Source of the DNA: Candidatus Mailhella excrementigallinarum
GTDB lineage: Bacteria; Desulfobacterota; Desulfovibrionia; Desulfovibrionales; Desulfovibrionaceae
DNA length: 64,000 nt
Assembly: GCA_944324075.1 (NCBI GenBank)
Contig: CALUUZ010000006.1
Coordinates: 62,001-126,000, forward strand
Reading direction: 5' to 3'
Below the pieces are notes generated by a model. That model saw nothing but the letters and a program-made list of their open reading frames with translations, was not told the origin of the DNA and searched no databases. Positions 17,331-24,586 of this stretch are shown here, one piece after another. How positions within the stretch are numbered: the stretch's first letter is position 1; every line of letters begins with the position of its first letter. The position numbers and the translations under genes were made by a program.

Positions 17331-17480
17331 CTAGCGGGCTTCGCGATGCAAGGTGTGTTTCTTGTCCCAGGGACAATACTTCATCACCTCAAGGCGACCC
17401 GTAGTGTTCTTCTTGTTTTTTACCGTCGCGTAGTTGCGCCGCTTGCACTCGGTGCAGGCGAGCAGGATATTGACGCGCAT
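17331..17480 (-). CDS. rpmG: 50S ribosomal protein L33
   Basis: A 49-residue L33: [19 protein letters not shown] then [20 protein letters not shown]. The first zinc pair CxxC (Cys9, Cys12) is intact, but the second pair has become CPWD, leaving three cysteines, so it is a partly zinc-independent type. It starts 4 bp after the tuf stop and precedes tRNA-Trp and secE. Confidence 0.95.
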   Translation of the reverse strand: MRVNILLACTECKRRNYATVKNKKNTTGRLEVMKYCPWDKKHTLHREAR

Positions 17481-17484
17481 GGTA

Positions 17485-18678
17485 TTACTCCAGGATTTCA
17501 GTCACAACGCCGGAACCAACGGTGTGTCCACCTTCGCGGATAGCGAAGCGGAGCCCCTTGTCCATGGCGATGGGAGCGATGAGTTCCACCGTGAAGGTGG
17601 CGTTGTCGCCGGGCATGACCATTTCCACACCTTCAGCCAGAGAAATGACGCCCGTGACGTCAGTGGTGCGGAAATAGAACTGAGGACGGTAGCCGGAGAA
17701 GAAGGGAGTATGACGTCCGCCTTCATCCTTGGACAACACATACACTTCAGACTTGAACTTCTTGTGAGGCGTGATGGACTTGGGAGCGGCAAGAACCTGA
17801 CCGCGTTCCACTTCTTCACGCTTGATGCCGCGCAGCAGCACACCGATGTTGTCGCCGGCCTCACCCTGATCAAGCAGCTTGCGGAACATTTCCACACCGG
17901 TGCAGGTGGAAGTCTGGGTGGGTTTGATACCCACGATTTCCACGTTGTCGCCAACCTTGATGATGCCACGTTCCACACGACCGGTCACCACGGTGCCGCG
18001 CCCGGAAATCGAGAACACGTCTTCGATGGGCATCAGGAAAGGCTTGTCGATTTCACGAACCGGATCGGGAATGTAGTTGTCGCAGGCCTCCAGCAGTTCC
18101 TTGATGCACTGGGCTTCAGGAGCATTGGGATCATCGCAGTGAAGCGCGTTCAGAGCGGAGCCGCGGATAACGGGAACATCATCGCCGGGGAAGCCGTTGG
18201 CGGAAAGAAGCTCCCGCATTTCCATCTCGACGAGTTCGAGGAGTTCGGGATCGTCAACCTGGTCACACTTGTTCATGAACACGATCAGATAGGGCACGCC
18301 GACCTGACGGGCGAGCAGGATGTGTTCACGAGTCTGAGGCATGGGACCATCGGTGGCGGCCACCACGATAATCGCGCCGTCCATCTGGGCAGCGCCGGTA
18401 ATCATGTTCTTGATATAGTCGGCGTGACCGGGGCAGTCCACATGCGCATAATGACGCTTGTCGGTTTCGTACTCGACATGGGCAGTCGCAATGGTGATGC
18501 CGCGTTCCTTTTCTTCAGGAGCCTTGTCGATATTGTCGTAATCAACGAAGGTTCCCTTGCCCTGAAGGCCGGCAATCTTGGTGATGGCGGCGGTGAGAGT
18601 GGTCTTGCCATGGTCGATGTGACCAATGGTGCCGATGTTTACGTGAGGCTTTTTGCGCTCAAATTTTTCCTTACCCAT
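17485..18678 (-). CDS. tuf: Translation elongation factor Tu
   Basis: EF-Tu (397 residues) delivers aminoacyl-tRNA to the ribosome. G1 is GHIDHGKT (19-26), the switch II region is DCPGHADY and G4 is NKCD. Domains 2 and 3 are complete, ending VTEILE. It is preceded by three tRNA genes and followed 4 bp later by rpmG, as expected for tufB-type loci. Confidence 0.99.
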   Translation of the reverse strand: MGKEKFERKKPHVNIGTIGHIDHGKTTLTAAITKIAGLQGKGTFVDYDNIDKAPEEKERGITIATAHVEYETDKRHYAHVDCPGHADYIKNMITGAAQMDGAIIVVAATDGPMPQTREHILLARQVGVPYLIVFMNKCDQVDDPELLELVEMEMRELLSANGFPGDDVPVIRGSALNALHCDDPNAPEAQCIKELLEACDNYIPDPVREIDKPFLMPIEDVFSISGRGTVVTGRVERGIIKVGDNVEIVGIKPTQTSTCTGVEMFRKLLDQGEAGDNIGVLLRGIKREEVERGQVLAAPKSITPHKKFKSEVYVLSKDEGGRHTPFFSGYRPQFYFRTTDVTGVISLAEGVEMVMPGDNATFTVELIAPIAMDKGLRFAIREGGHTVGSGVVTEILE

Positions 18679-18821
18679 GGTAGTCTCCTAAAGTTGGTTA
18701 CCTTTTGTGGCGTCCTGCATGAGAAGCATACGCTGTCCAGCCCCGCGAATGCAACGGGGCAGCCCTGCGTTAACGAGGCCAAGTGGCGACTGATGGGGGA
18801 AGGAAAGACTTGTGGCAGGAA

Positions 18822-18897
18822 TGGAGCGGGAAACGAGATTCGAACTCGCAACCCTCAGCTTGGAAGGCTGATGCTCTAGCCGTTGAGCTATTCCCGC
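18822..18897 (-). tRNA. tRNA-Gly (TCC)
   Basis: Acceptor GCGGGAA/TTCCCGC, anticodon stem TCAGC/GCTGA around loop CTTCCAA, T-arm GAGTTCGAATCTC, encoded CCA. It lies just upstream of tuf. Confidence 0.95.
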
Positions 18898-18956
18898 CCG
18901 ATGCCGTAGTCCCCTGACAGCGCGCACTGTCTCCTACAGCGGTACCAGCATAAAGC

Positions 18957-19042
18957 TGGTGGTGGGGGGTGGATTTGAACCACCGTAGTCTTGCGACGAC
19001 AGATTTACAGTCTGTTCCCTTTGGCCACTCGGGAACCCCACC
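18957..19042 (-). tRNA. tRNA-Tyr (GTA)
   Basis: An 86-nt class II tRNA with a long variable arm. Acceptor GGTGGGG/CCCCACC, anticodon stem CAGAC..ATCTG with GTA in the loop, T-arm GTGGTTCAAATCCAC, encoded CCA. Confidence 0.95.
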
Positions 19043-19191
19043 ACGCTTTTGACGGGGAATTTCACCCCATCTGCAACCGGAAGAAGGAGCGTTACCTTCA
19101 CCGGCATCCGGCCTTGCGGCCGGCCCCGCCCCGTGAGAACACAGGGAAGGAAATTCGAAGCCCCGGCAATTCCGCCCCAGCTTCGCAAATA

Positions 19192-19267
19192 TGGAGCTGG
19201 CGATGGGAATTGAACCCGCAACCTGCTGATTACAAATCAGCTGCTCTGCCAGTTGAGCTACGCCAGC
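19192..19267 (-). tRNA. tRNA-Thr (TGT)
   Basis: Acceptor GCTGGCG/CGCCAGC, D-arm TAGCTCAACTGGCAGAG, anticodon stem CTGAT/ATCAG around TTTGTAA, T-arm GGGTTCAATTCCC, encoded CCA. First gene of the tRNA-tuf transcript. Confidence 0.96.
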
Positions 19268-19279
19268 AGCAGGTCATGA

Positions 19280-19308
19280 AAGATACACACAAACGATACG
19301 CTTGGCAA
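19280..19308 (-). promoter_or_regulatory. Promoter of the tRNA-Thr/Tyr/Gly-tuf transcript
   Basis: Minus-strand TTGCCA (19308-19303) and TATCTT (19285-19280) are 17 bp apart, and the -10 ends 12 bp before the mature tRNA-Thr 5' end, a normal spacing for a stable-RNA promoter. Confidence 0.7.
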
Positions 19309-19455
19309 GTAAAATTTTTACCGTGCTCCATTCGCACCCGGTGCAAAACTTTCCCCATGCGCGAGGCATGTCTTTAGCCGACCTTGTCTTCTTTGTAAAG
19401 CGAAAATTTCTCGCACGTTCAAACTTTAATGATTTTTCCGGTCGGGCTCTCCTTT

Positions 19456-20142
19456 CTATCCGCCCTTCCTCACCCGCCGGTTTTTGCCCTCATCCTGATA
19501 CTTGCGGAGAATGGCATGCATGTCCATCCATGACGTGATGAACACGCTCACGCCGTCTTTCCCCAGAGCCAGACAGCAGGCTACCCCGGAGGCATCCGCC
19601 CGTCCGCCCTCTTTTTCGGCCCTGATCGCGGCATCATAGATCGGAGGTTCGGTATAGAAGTAGGCCACAAATTCACGCGGCCCGGTTTTCAGCTCGCCGA
19701 GAAATGCGGCGAACGCCGCATCCATGCTTTCCGGACTTTCACCTTGCGCGGCGCGTTTGACAAAGTCAAATTCGAGATCATCGGAAAACGCGGCATACAA
19801 TACATAGGGAGATTCCCTGAAGCCCTGCATGGCGGCCTCGAGAGAGGCGCCGGCCACCGGCGCCGTCAGGGTGATGGAGTCAAGGGCTCCCTCCTTCACA
19901 TGGAAGCTGCCCTGCCAGGTTTTTCCGCCGAACACCACTTCCCCGCACAGGATATGCGGAAACTTCTCGTCACACACCCCGGCTTCGCGCGAGGCCAGTT
20001 CTTCCGCGCTCATGCCGAGGGTAAAATCCGTAATATGCGGCGAGGCGAGGGCGCATCCCCGCTTCCCGCCGGGCATCGGGCACAACAGAAGAAACAGACT
20101 CAGGCAGAACAGCGCGGCCTTGCCGCCGGATACAGGGAACAT
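19456..20142 (-). CDS. Secreted protein of unknown function
   Basis: A 228-residue protein I do not recognise. The chosen ATG (20142) has GGAG five bases upstream and begins a signal peptide, MFPVSGGKAALFCLSLFLLL, with likely cleavage after CALA. The mature part opens HITDFTLGMSAEELASRE, resembling small lipid- or substrate-binding periplasmic proteins that probe a cysteine-containing fold (Cys in GVCDEKF and ILCGEV). The C-terminus is strongly basic (KNRRVRKGG). It is transcribed away from the two-component pair and downstream of no obvious operon. Confidence 0.6.
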   Translation of the reverse strand: MFPVSGGKAALFCLSLFLLLCPMPGGKRGCALASPHITDFTLGMSAEELASREAGVCDEKFPHILCGEVVFGGKTWQGSFHVKEGALDSITLTAPVAGASLEAAMQGFRESPYVLYAAFSDDLEFDFVKRAAQGESPESMDAAFAAFLGELKTGPREFVAYFYTEPPIYDAAIRAEKEGGRADASGVACCLALGKDGVSVFITSWMDMHAILRKYQDEGKNRRVRKGG

Positions 20143-20330
20143 GGCAACTCCGGAAATGCCCGCCTGTTCTCCCTCAGGGAGGAGGACAGGGAAGAGCAGG
20201 GGGCGGGAAACGCGCCGGAACAGGGGTGACGCGGACAGGTTTGTTTTGATTGCAGCGTAGCAGAAAAACGACGGATGAGGCAAGCCGGGGCGGACATGCC
20301 CCGCACGGGCGCGACCGGAGCGTTTCCGCT

Positions 20331-20359
20331 TTGACCGCGTCCTCCTCCGATGCTATGAC
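20331..20359 (+). promoter_or_regulatory. Candidate promoter for the two-component operon
   Basis: TTGACC (20331-20336) and TATGAC (20354-20359) are 17 bp apart, 39 bp before the regulator start. Confidence 0.6.
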
Positions 20360-20398
20360 GGACAAGCATCCCCACATATGTTACCAGCCGGATGAGTC

Positions 20399-21127
20399 AT
20401 GCAGGATCACCCTCTCATTTTTGTCGTTGATGACGACAGCGTGCTGCGCGAACAGGTCGTCGCCTATCTGACGTCCCACGGTTTCGAGGCCCGGGCCTTT
20501 TCCGGCATTCCCGCCGTGGAGGCCGCGCTGGAGAAGGAACCCTGCGCGCTTCTGCTGCTGGACATCATGCTCCCCGGAGAGGACGGCCTCTCTTTCTGCC
20601 GCCGCCTGCGGGCGCAGTCCGGCGTGCCTGTCATCTTTCTCAGCGCGCTGGGCGAACTGACGGATCGGGTGGTGGGGCTGGAAATCGGCGCGGACGACTA
20701 TCTGGTCAAACCCTTTTCCTCCCGTGAGCTGCTGGCCCGTATCCGCACTCTGCTCCGGAGGATGGAAGACCTGGGAGTCCCCTCCGCTCCCCCCCCGCCG
20801 GTAACGGCGTACCGTTTCGCCGGCTGGACAATGGAGCCGCGCACCCGTCTGCTCATTGACCCTTCCGGTCTTGCAGGCAATCTGAGCGCGGCGGAATTCC
20901 GCCTGCTGCGCGCCTTTCTCGAACATCCCCATGAAGTCATGGATCGTGAATGCCTGCTGGAAATCATCCAGCGACGGGGAACGGAACCCTTTGACCGCGT
21001 ACTTGACGTGCAGATATCCCGCCTCCGCTCCCGTCTGGGAGAAAGCGCCAAAGAGCCGCGCCTGATCAAGACCGCGCGGGGCGACGGCTATCTTTTCGCC
21101 GCCAGTGTGGAAAAGGACACCGAATGA
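20399..21127 (+). CDS. OmpR-family response regulator
   Basis: A 242-residue DNA-binding regulator. The receiver domain has the acidic pocket Asp11-13, phospho-acceptor Asp55 in LLLLDIMLPGEDG, Ser82 and Lys104 (YLVKPFS). The winged-helix domain occupies about 140-235 with LSAAEFRLLRAFLEHPHEVM and DRVLDVQISRLRSRLG, the OmpR/PhoB signature. Its stop overlaps the start of the kinase gene by 4 bp, so the two are translationally coupled. The regulon is unknown. Confidence 0.93.
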   Translation: MQDHPLIFVVDDDSVLREQVVAYLTSHGFEARAFSGIPAVEAALEKEPCALLLLDIMLPGEDGLSFCRRLRAQSGVPVIFLSALGELTDRVVGLEIGADDYLVKPFSSRELLARIRTLLRRMEDLGVPSAPPPPVTAYRFAGWTMEPRTRLLIDPSGLAGNLSAAEFRLLRAFLEHPHEVMDRECLLEIIQRRGTEPFDRVLDVQISRLRSRLGESAKEPRLIKTARGDGYLFAASVEKDTE

Positions 21128-22587
21128 GCGCCCGGAAACGCGGCGGAACAAAAACGCCGAGCACCCTCACCATCCGCCTCATTGTCCTGCTGATTGTCAG
21201 TCTGCTGGCCGTTCAGACAGGAGTGTTCCTCTGGAGCGTCCACATGCGTTCACAGGAACAGCTCATGCTCATCGCCAGCGACCGGGCAAGGCTGGCCATC
21301 ACTCTCTATCAGATACTCGACAGGCTTTCCGCCTCAGAAAAGGCGCTGGCAGTAAATACGCTCGCATACCGCAATTTCACGCTTTCGCTCATTCCCGGAG
21401 GGGATGAGCCATCCTTCTCCCAGAAGGATTCGCAGGAAAGCCTGCTGTTGAGGCGCAGACTGCGGGAACTCTTTGAACTCACTTGTCCTTCCTCCCCTCT
21501 GCAGGAACATATCATCGCCAATGTGGAGGAAATAGGTGACCGCTGGAACATACAGCCGACTCTTGATCTGCTTGGCATCTACGACTTTATCGCATTTCAC
21601 GGCAAAGCCGCCCTTCCCTTCTCCGACGGCTCCTGGCTGGAGATTAACTATACAGCAATTCCCCATGTTTCCGACAACCTCTTTGGTCTGCTCATGGAGC
21701 TGGGAATCCAGTTTGCATTGCAGATCATTCTGACTGTGGTCATCATTCGTCTGGTCACCCGCCCTCTGCGCCAGCTCGCCCGGGTGGCGGAACGGCTCCC
21801 CCCTGACCTGCCGGAAGAGGCACTGGACGAACTGCCTTCGTCCGGCGCGCGGGAGGTAGCGCAGACCTCCCAGGCACTGAAGGCCATGCTGGCCCGCATC
21901 CGTCACTTTGTGGACGAAAGGATGCGTCTGCTGGCCTGTCTTTCCCACGATCTGCGCACGCCCATCGCGCGGCTGCGCCTTCAACTGGAAAGCGAGCCGG
22001 AACTCAGAAGACCGGATCTGGTCTTCGACGCGCTCGGGGATTTGCAGAATCTCGCGGAAAGCGCCATTGAACTGGCACGCTCCGGGCAGGACAGGGAACC
22101 CGTGCGGCGCGCCAGTCTGAAAGCCCTGCTGGAAAGCCTCGTGGCCGACTTTGAGGAACACGACGATCCGGTAGGCAGGGAATGTCTGGAAGGGGCAGAC
22201 TGCCGCCTCCGTCTTTTTGCCCAACGGGACGCCCATTGCCTGATCAGGCCGGCCGCATTCCGCCGCTGTGTGGAGAACCTTGTTTCCAACGCCCTGAACT
22301 ACGGACGGACGGCAGCCATCTTTCTTGAGTCCGATGCAAAGGAAAAACGCGCCGTTATCCGCATAGAGGATGACGGCCCGGGCATCCCCGGCGAGAAGCT
22401 GGAAGAGGTCTTTCAGCCCTTTTGCCGACTGGAGAGTACGGCGCGGCGGCATGGCCGGGGAGCCGGGCTGGGGCTGGCCATCGCAAGAGACATCGCCCGT
22501 CGGAACGGAGCGGAAATCAGCCTGGCCAACCGCCCGGAAGGAGGGCTGAGGGCAACGCTGAACATTCCTCTCGCGCCTGATGCCTGA
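21124..22587 (+). CDS. EnvZ-type sensor histidine kinase
   Basis: A 487-residue membrane kinase partnered with the upstream regulator. Membrane spans at about 17-37 and 187-210 enclose a periplasmic sensor of some 150 residues with no recognised ligand motif. A HAMP linker follows. The phospho-accepting His275 lies in LLACLSHDLRTPIARLRLQL, an EnvZ-like H-box. ATP-binding boxes are NLVSNALNYG (385-394), DDGPG (416-420) and GRGAGLGLAI (444-453). A hairpin with a 14-bp stem follows the stop. Confidence 0.93.
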   Translation: MSARKRGGTKTPSTLTIRLIVLLIVSLLAVQTGVFLWSVHMRSQEQLMLIASDRARLAITLYQILDRLSASEKALAVNTLAYRNFTLSLIPGGDEPSFSQKDSQESLLLRRRLRELFELTCPSSPLQEHIIANVEEIGDRWNIQPTLDLLGIYDFIAFHGKAALPFSDGSWLEINYTAIPHVSDNLFGLLMELGIQFALQIILTVVIIRLVTRPLRQLARVAERLPPDLPEEALDELPSSGAREVAQTSQALKAMLARIRHFVDERMRLLACLSHDLRTPIARLRLQLESEPELRRPDLVFDALGDLQNLAESAIELARSGQDREPVRRASLKALLESLVADFEEHDDPVGRECLEGADCRLRLFAQRDAHCLIRPAAFRRCVENLVSNALNYGRTAAIFLESDAKEKRAVIRIEDDGPGIPGEKLEEVFQPFCRLESTARRHGRGAGLGLAIARDIARRNGAEISLANRPEGGLRATLNIPLAPDA

Positions 22588-22644
22588 AGCAGGCCCGGAC
22601 GGAAGGAAAAAGACGGAACATTTCTCCGCACGGATGAAACGGTG

Positions 22645-22683
22645 CGCCCGCAAACTGAAAAGCGACTGCTCAGTTTGCGGGCG
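22645..22683. terminator. Hairpin after the two-component operon
   Basis: Perfect 14-bp stem CGCCCGCAAACTGA with an 11-base loop, 57 bp after the kinase stop. No T-tract follows, so it may be a processing or weak terminator structure. Confidence 0.55.
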
Positions 22684-22755
22684 GATATGACCGGGACTTG
22701 CCCTGTCTGTCCAGCGTTTTCAACAGACACATACCCGGGGAACCGTGAAACCGGC

Positions 22756-22810
22756 GGGGCGGAGTCTCGCCTTGCCCGACTCCGCAGAGCATTTCATGAG
22801 CGAAATGCCC
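22756..22810 (-). repeat. Family A structured repeat, copy 4 (hairpin end only)
   Basis: Only hairpins 1 and 2 remain: GCGGAGTC and GACTCCGC flank TCGCCTTGCCC, next to GAGCATTTCATGAGCGAAAT. The end overlaps the stop codon of the sulfotransferase gene. Confidence 0.7.
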
Positions 22811-24381
22811 TAATAGCTGTGCATCCCCTGAGGCTGCTCATCCTCTTCTTCGTCTTCTTCTACGGCGGCGGAAGCTCCGGCCATGTTCACCTTCACGACT
22901 TCGCCCTGAACGCCGGTCTTCGCATATTCGCCCTTGTCGTTGGGCAGCTGGAACAGTCCATTGGCGGGAGGTGTTACGGAAACCTCCTCGGGCTTCGGAA
23001 GCTGCGGGAAGAACTCGTACGGCACGCGATAAGCGCGGTAAAGAACGCCCCCGGCCGACATCGCATAGGGCGCCATGTACTCCCACACCATTTCATAATC
23101 AGGGGTAAGCTCGAACACCCGTTCCATATCCCCTTCGGTGATCATGGTGTTGCCGTTGGGCAGACGCTGGGCGTAGCTTACGAAGGGGCTGAAGAATTTA
23201 AAGCCGTGATGCCCGAGAATTCCCTTGTGATTCTTGTACCAGTCATATTCCCAGACAATTTCTTTGGTGACGGGATTGAATTCCACCACGCGGGAATAAT
23301 CGCGCTTCACATTGTGAAAACCGGTGAGCGGCGCGGCGGGATTGGGTTCGCCGTATCCTGCGGTGCCGCCGTTGTCGAAGAACAGCAGGTTGCCTTCTCC
23401 GGGCAGACCTTCAGGGATGATGTGCGCCCCGTGCGCGCCCACGATCTGACCGACTCCGGCGTCGGGCGTGCCGGGCCTGAAGTCCGGGCCGAGCCGCCAG
23501 ACAATCCTGCCCGTCTTGCGATCCACAATGGCCATCAGATTGGCATCGCGGCTGTTGAACAGCACGTTGTCAGGATGGAAGGCCGCGTACTTGACCGGAT
23601 CCTCATCATACCACTTGTTCGGCCCCACATAGCTCAGACAGTTGATGTGCAGCCAGTCGTACCCTCCGCCGGGCTTCACCGTGGCCGCATGACGGGCGGC
23701 CACGGGGTTATCCTTCGGGGGATACTGCCGCATCGCCTTGAACGCGGCCTCGTCAAAACCCAGTTCGTCTACATGGTCGGACGCCTTCCACTGCCAGATG
23801 ATCCTGCCGGAAGCATCCACTTCATAGAAGATATCGCTTACCAGTTGAATCCCTTTATTGATGTTGTCGTTACGCTCATTGATATGCGCCAGAACAAGGG
23901 TGACTCCGCCCTTGCCGTCGGCCTGCCCCGGCACGGGATACACAGGCGTGCCCTTGCGCTGAAAATCATGGTGCTGGCGGGCGATCCATGTCTTTCCCTC
24001 TTCGGAGGGCTGGCCGGGAATGGCGGGCACCTGCTGGCCGTTGCGGAATTCCCACAGCTTGTTCCCTCCGGAGTCCAGCTCAATCAGGGCAAGCGTGTCC
24101 TGCTGGCCGCCTTTCCATGTGCCGGTGCCGGTCAGGATGCGCCCGCCGGGCAGAGCCTTGTTCGGCATCCCGTTAAATCCGGACCATTCCTTGACCAGAT
24201 TGCCGTTCATGTCGACAAGCCGGGGAGTTTCATTGCCGATAAGCAGATACCCGTTGTATGCCCTGGAAGGATCATACTTCACCGTCCCGGTGGGGAAGGT
24301 GCCGGGTACGGCCTGCGCCGCGCCCGCGATGCCAAGCACGGCGACGCCGGCCATGTAGACTTTCAGCCAAGAAGCGTTCAT
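22810..24381 (-). CDS. Periplasmic aryl-sulfate sulfotransferase (ASST family)
   Basis: A 523-residue exported protein expected to move sulfate from one phenolic ester to another phenol without PAPS. The chosen ATG has AAGGAG six bases upstream and starts a signal peptide (1-24, ending AGAAQA). The body is a six-bladed propeller with repeated strands such as GRIIWQWKASDHVDE, GRIVWRLGPD and KEIVWEYDWYKNH. Candidate catalytic histidines are His245 (DWLH), His317/His320 (GAHGAH) and His391/392 (GHHGF), in positions like those of E. coli AssT. The tail is acidic (EEDEEEDE). Distance from true AssT is considerable, so the substrate is open. Confidence 0.75.
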   Translation of the reverse strand: MNASWLKVYMAGVAVLGIAGAAQAVPGTFPTGTVKYDPSRAYNGYLLIGNETPRLVDMNGNLVKEWSGFNGMPNKALPGGRILTGTGTWKGGQQDTLALIELDSGGNKLWEFRNGQQVPAIPGQPSEEGKTWIARQHHDFQRKGTPVYPVPGQADGKGGVTLVLAHINERNDNINKGIQLVSDIFYEVDASGRIIWQWKASDHVDELGFDEAAFKAMRQYPPKDNPVAARHAATVKPGGGYDWLHINCLSYVGPNKWYDEDPVKYAAFHPDNVLFNSRDANLMAIVDRKTGRIVWRLGPDFRPGTPDAGVGQIVGAHGAHIIPEGLPGEGNLLFFDNGGTAGYGEPNPAAPLTGFHNVKRDYSRVVEFNPVTKEIVWEYDWYKNHKGILGHHGFKFFSPFVSYAQRLPNGNTMITEGDMERVFELTPDYEMVWEYMAPYAMSAGGVLYRAYRVPYEFFPQLPKPEEVSVTPPANGLFQLPNDKGEYAKTGVQGEVVKVNMAGASAAVEEDEEEDEQPQGMHSY

Positions 24382-24464
24382 ACTTTCTCCTTCTGAAAAA
24401 TGGTTGTCCAAAGAGTCATGCATGGATACTAACATGAACAATGCCTCCGGCCTTTCACAGGCTT

Positions 24465-24495
24465 GTCGTTTCTTTACAAAACCTTGCGAAACGAC
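24465..24495. promoter_or_regulatory. Inverted repeat in the divergent sulfotransferase/protease region
   Basis: GTCGTTTC (24465-24472) and GAAACGAC (24488-24495) form perfect 8-bp arms 15 bp apart between two divergent genes, a layout suited to an operator. The binding protein is unknown. Confidence 0.4.
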
Positions 24496-24586
24496 ATATG
24501 TCGGAAGAAAAGGCTGTTTCAGCCCGCTTGCCATGCACGGACACGGCATTACCTTTACAGACACATCCGAATCACAAGGAGTTTGC

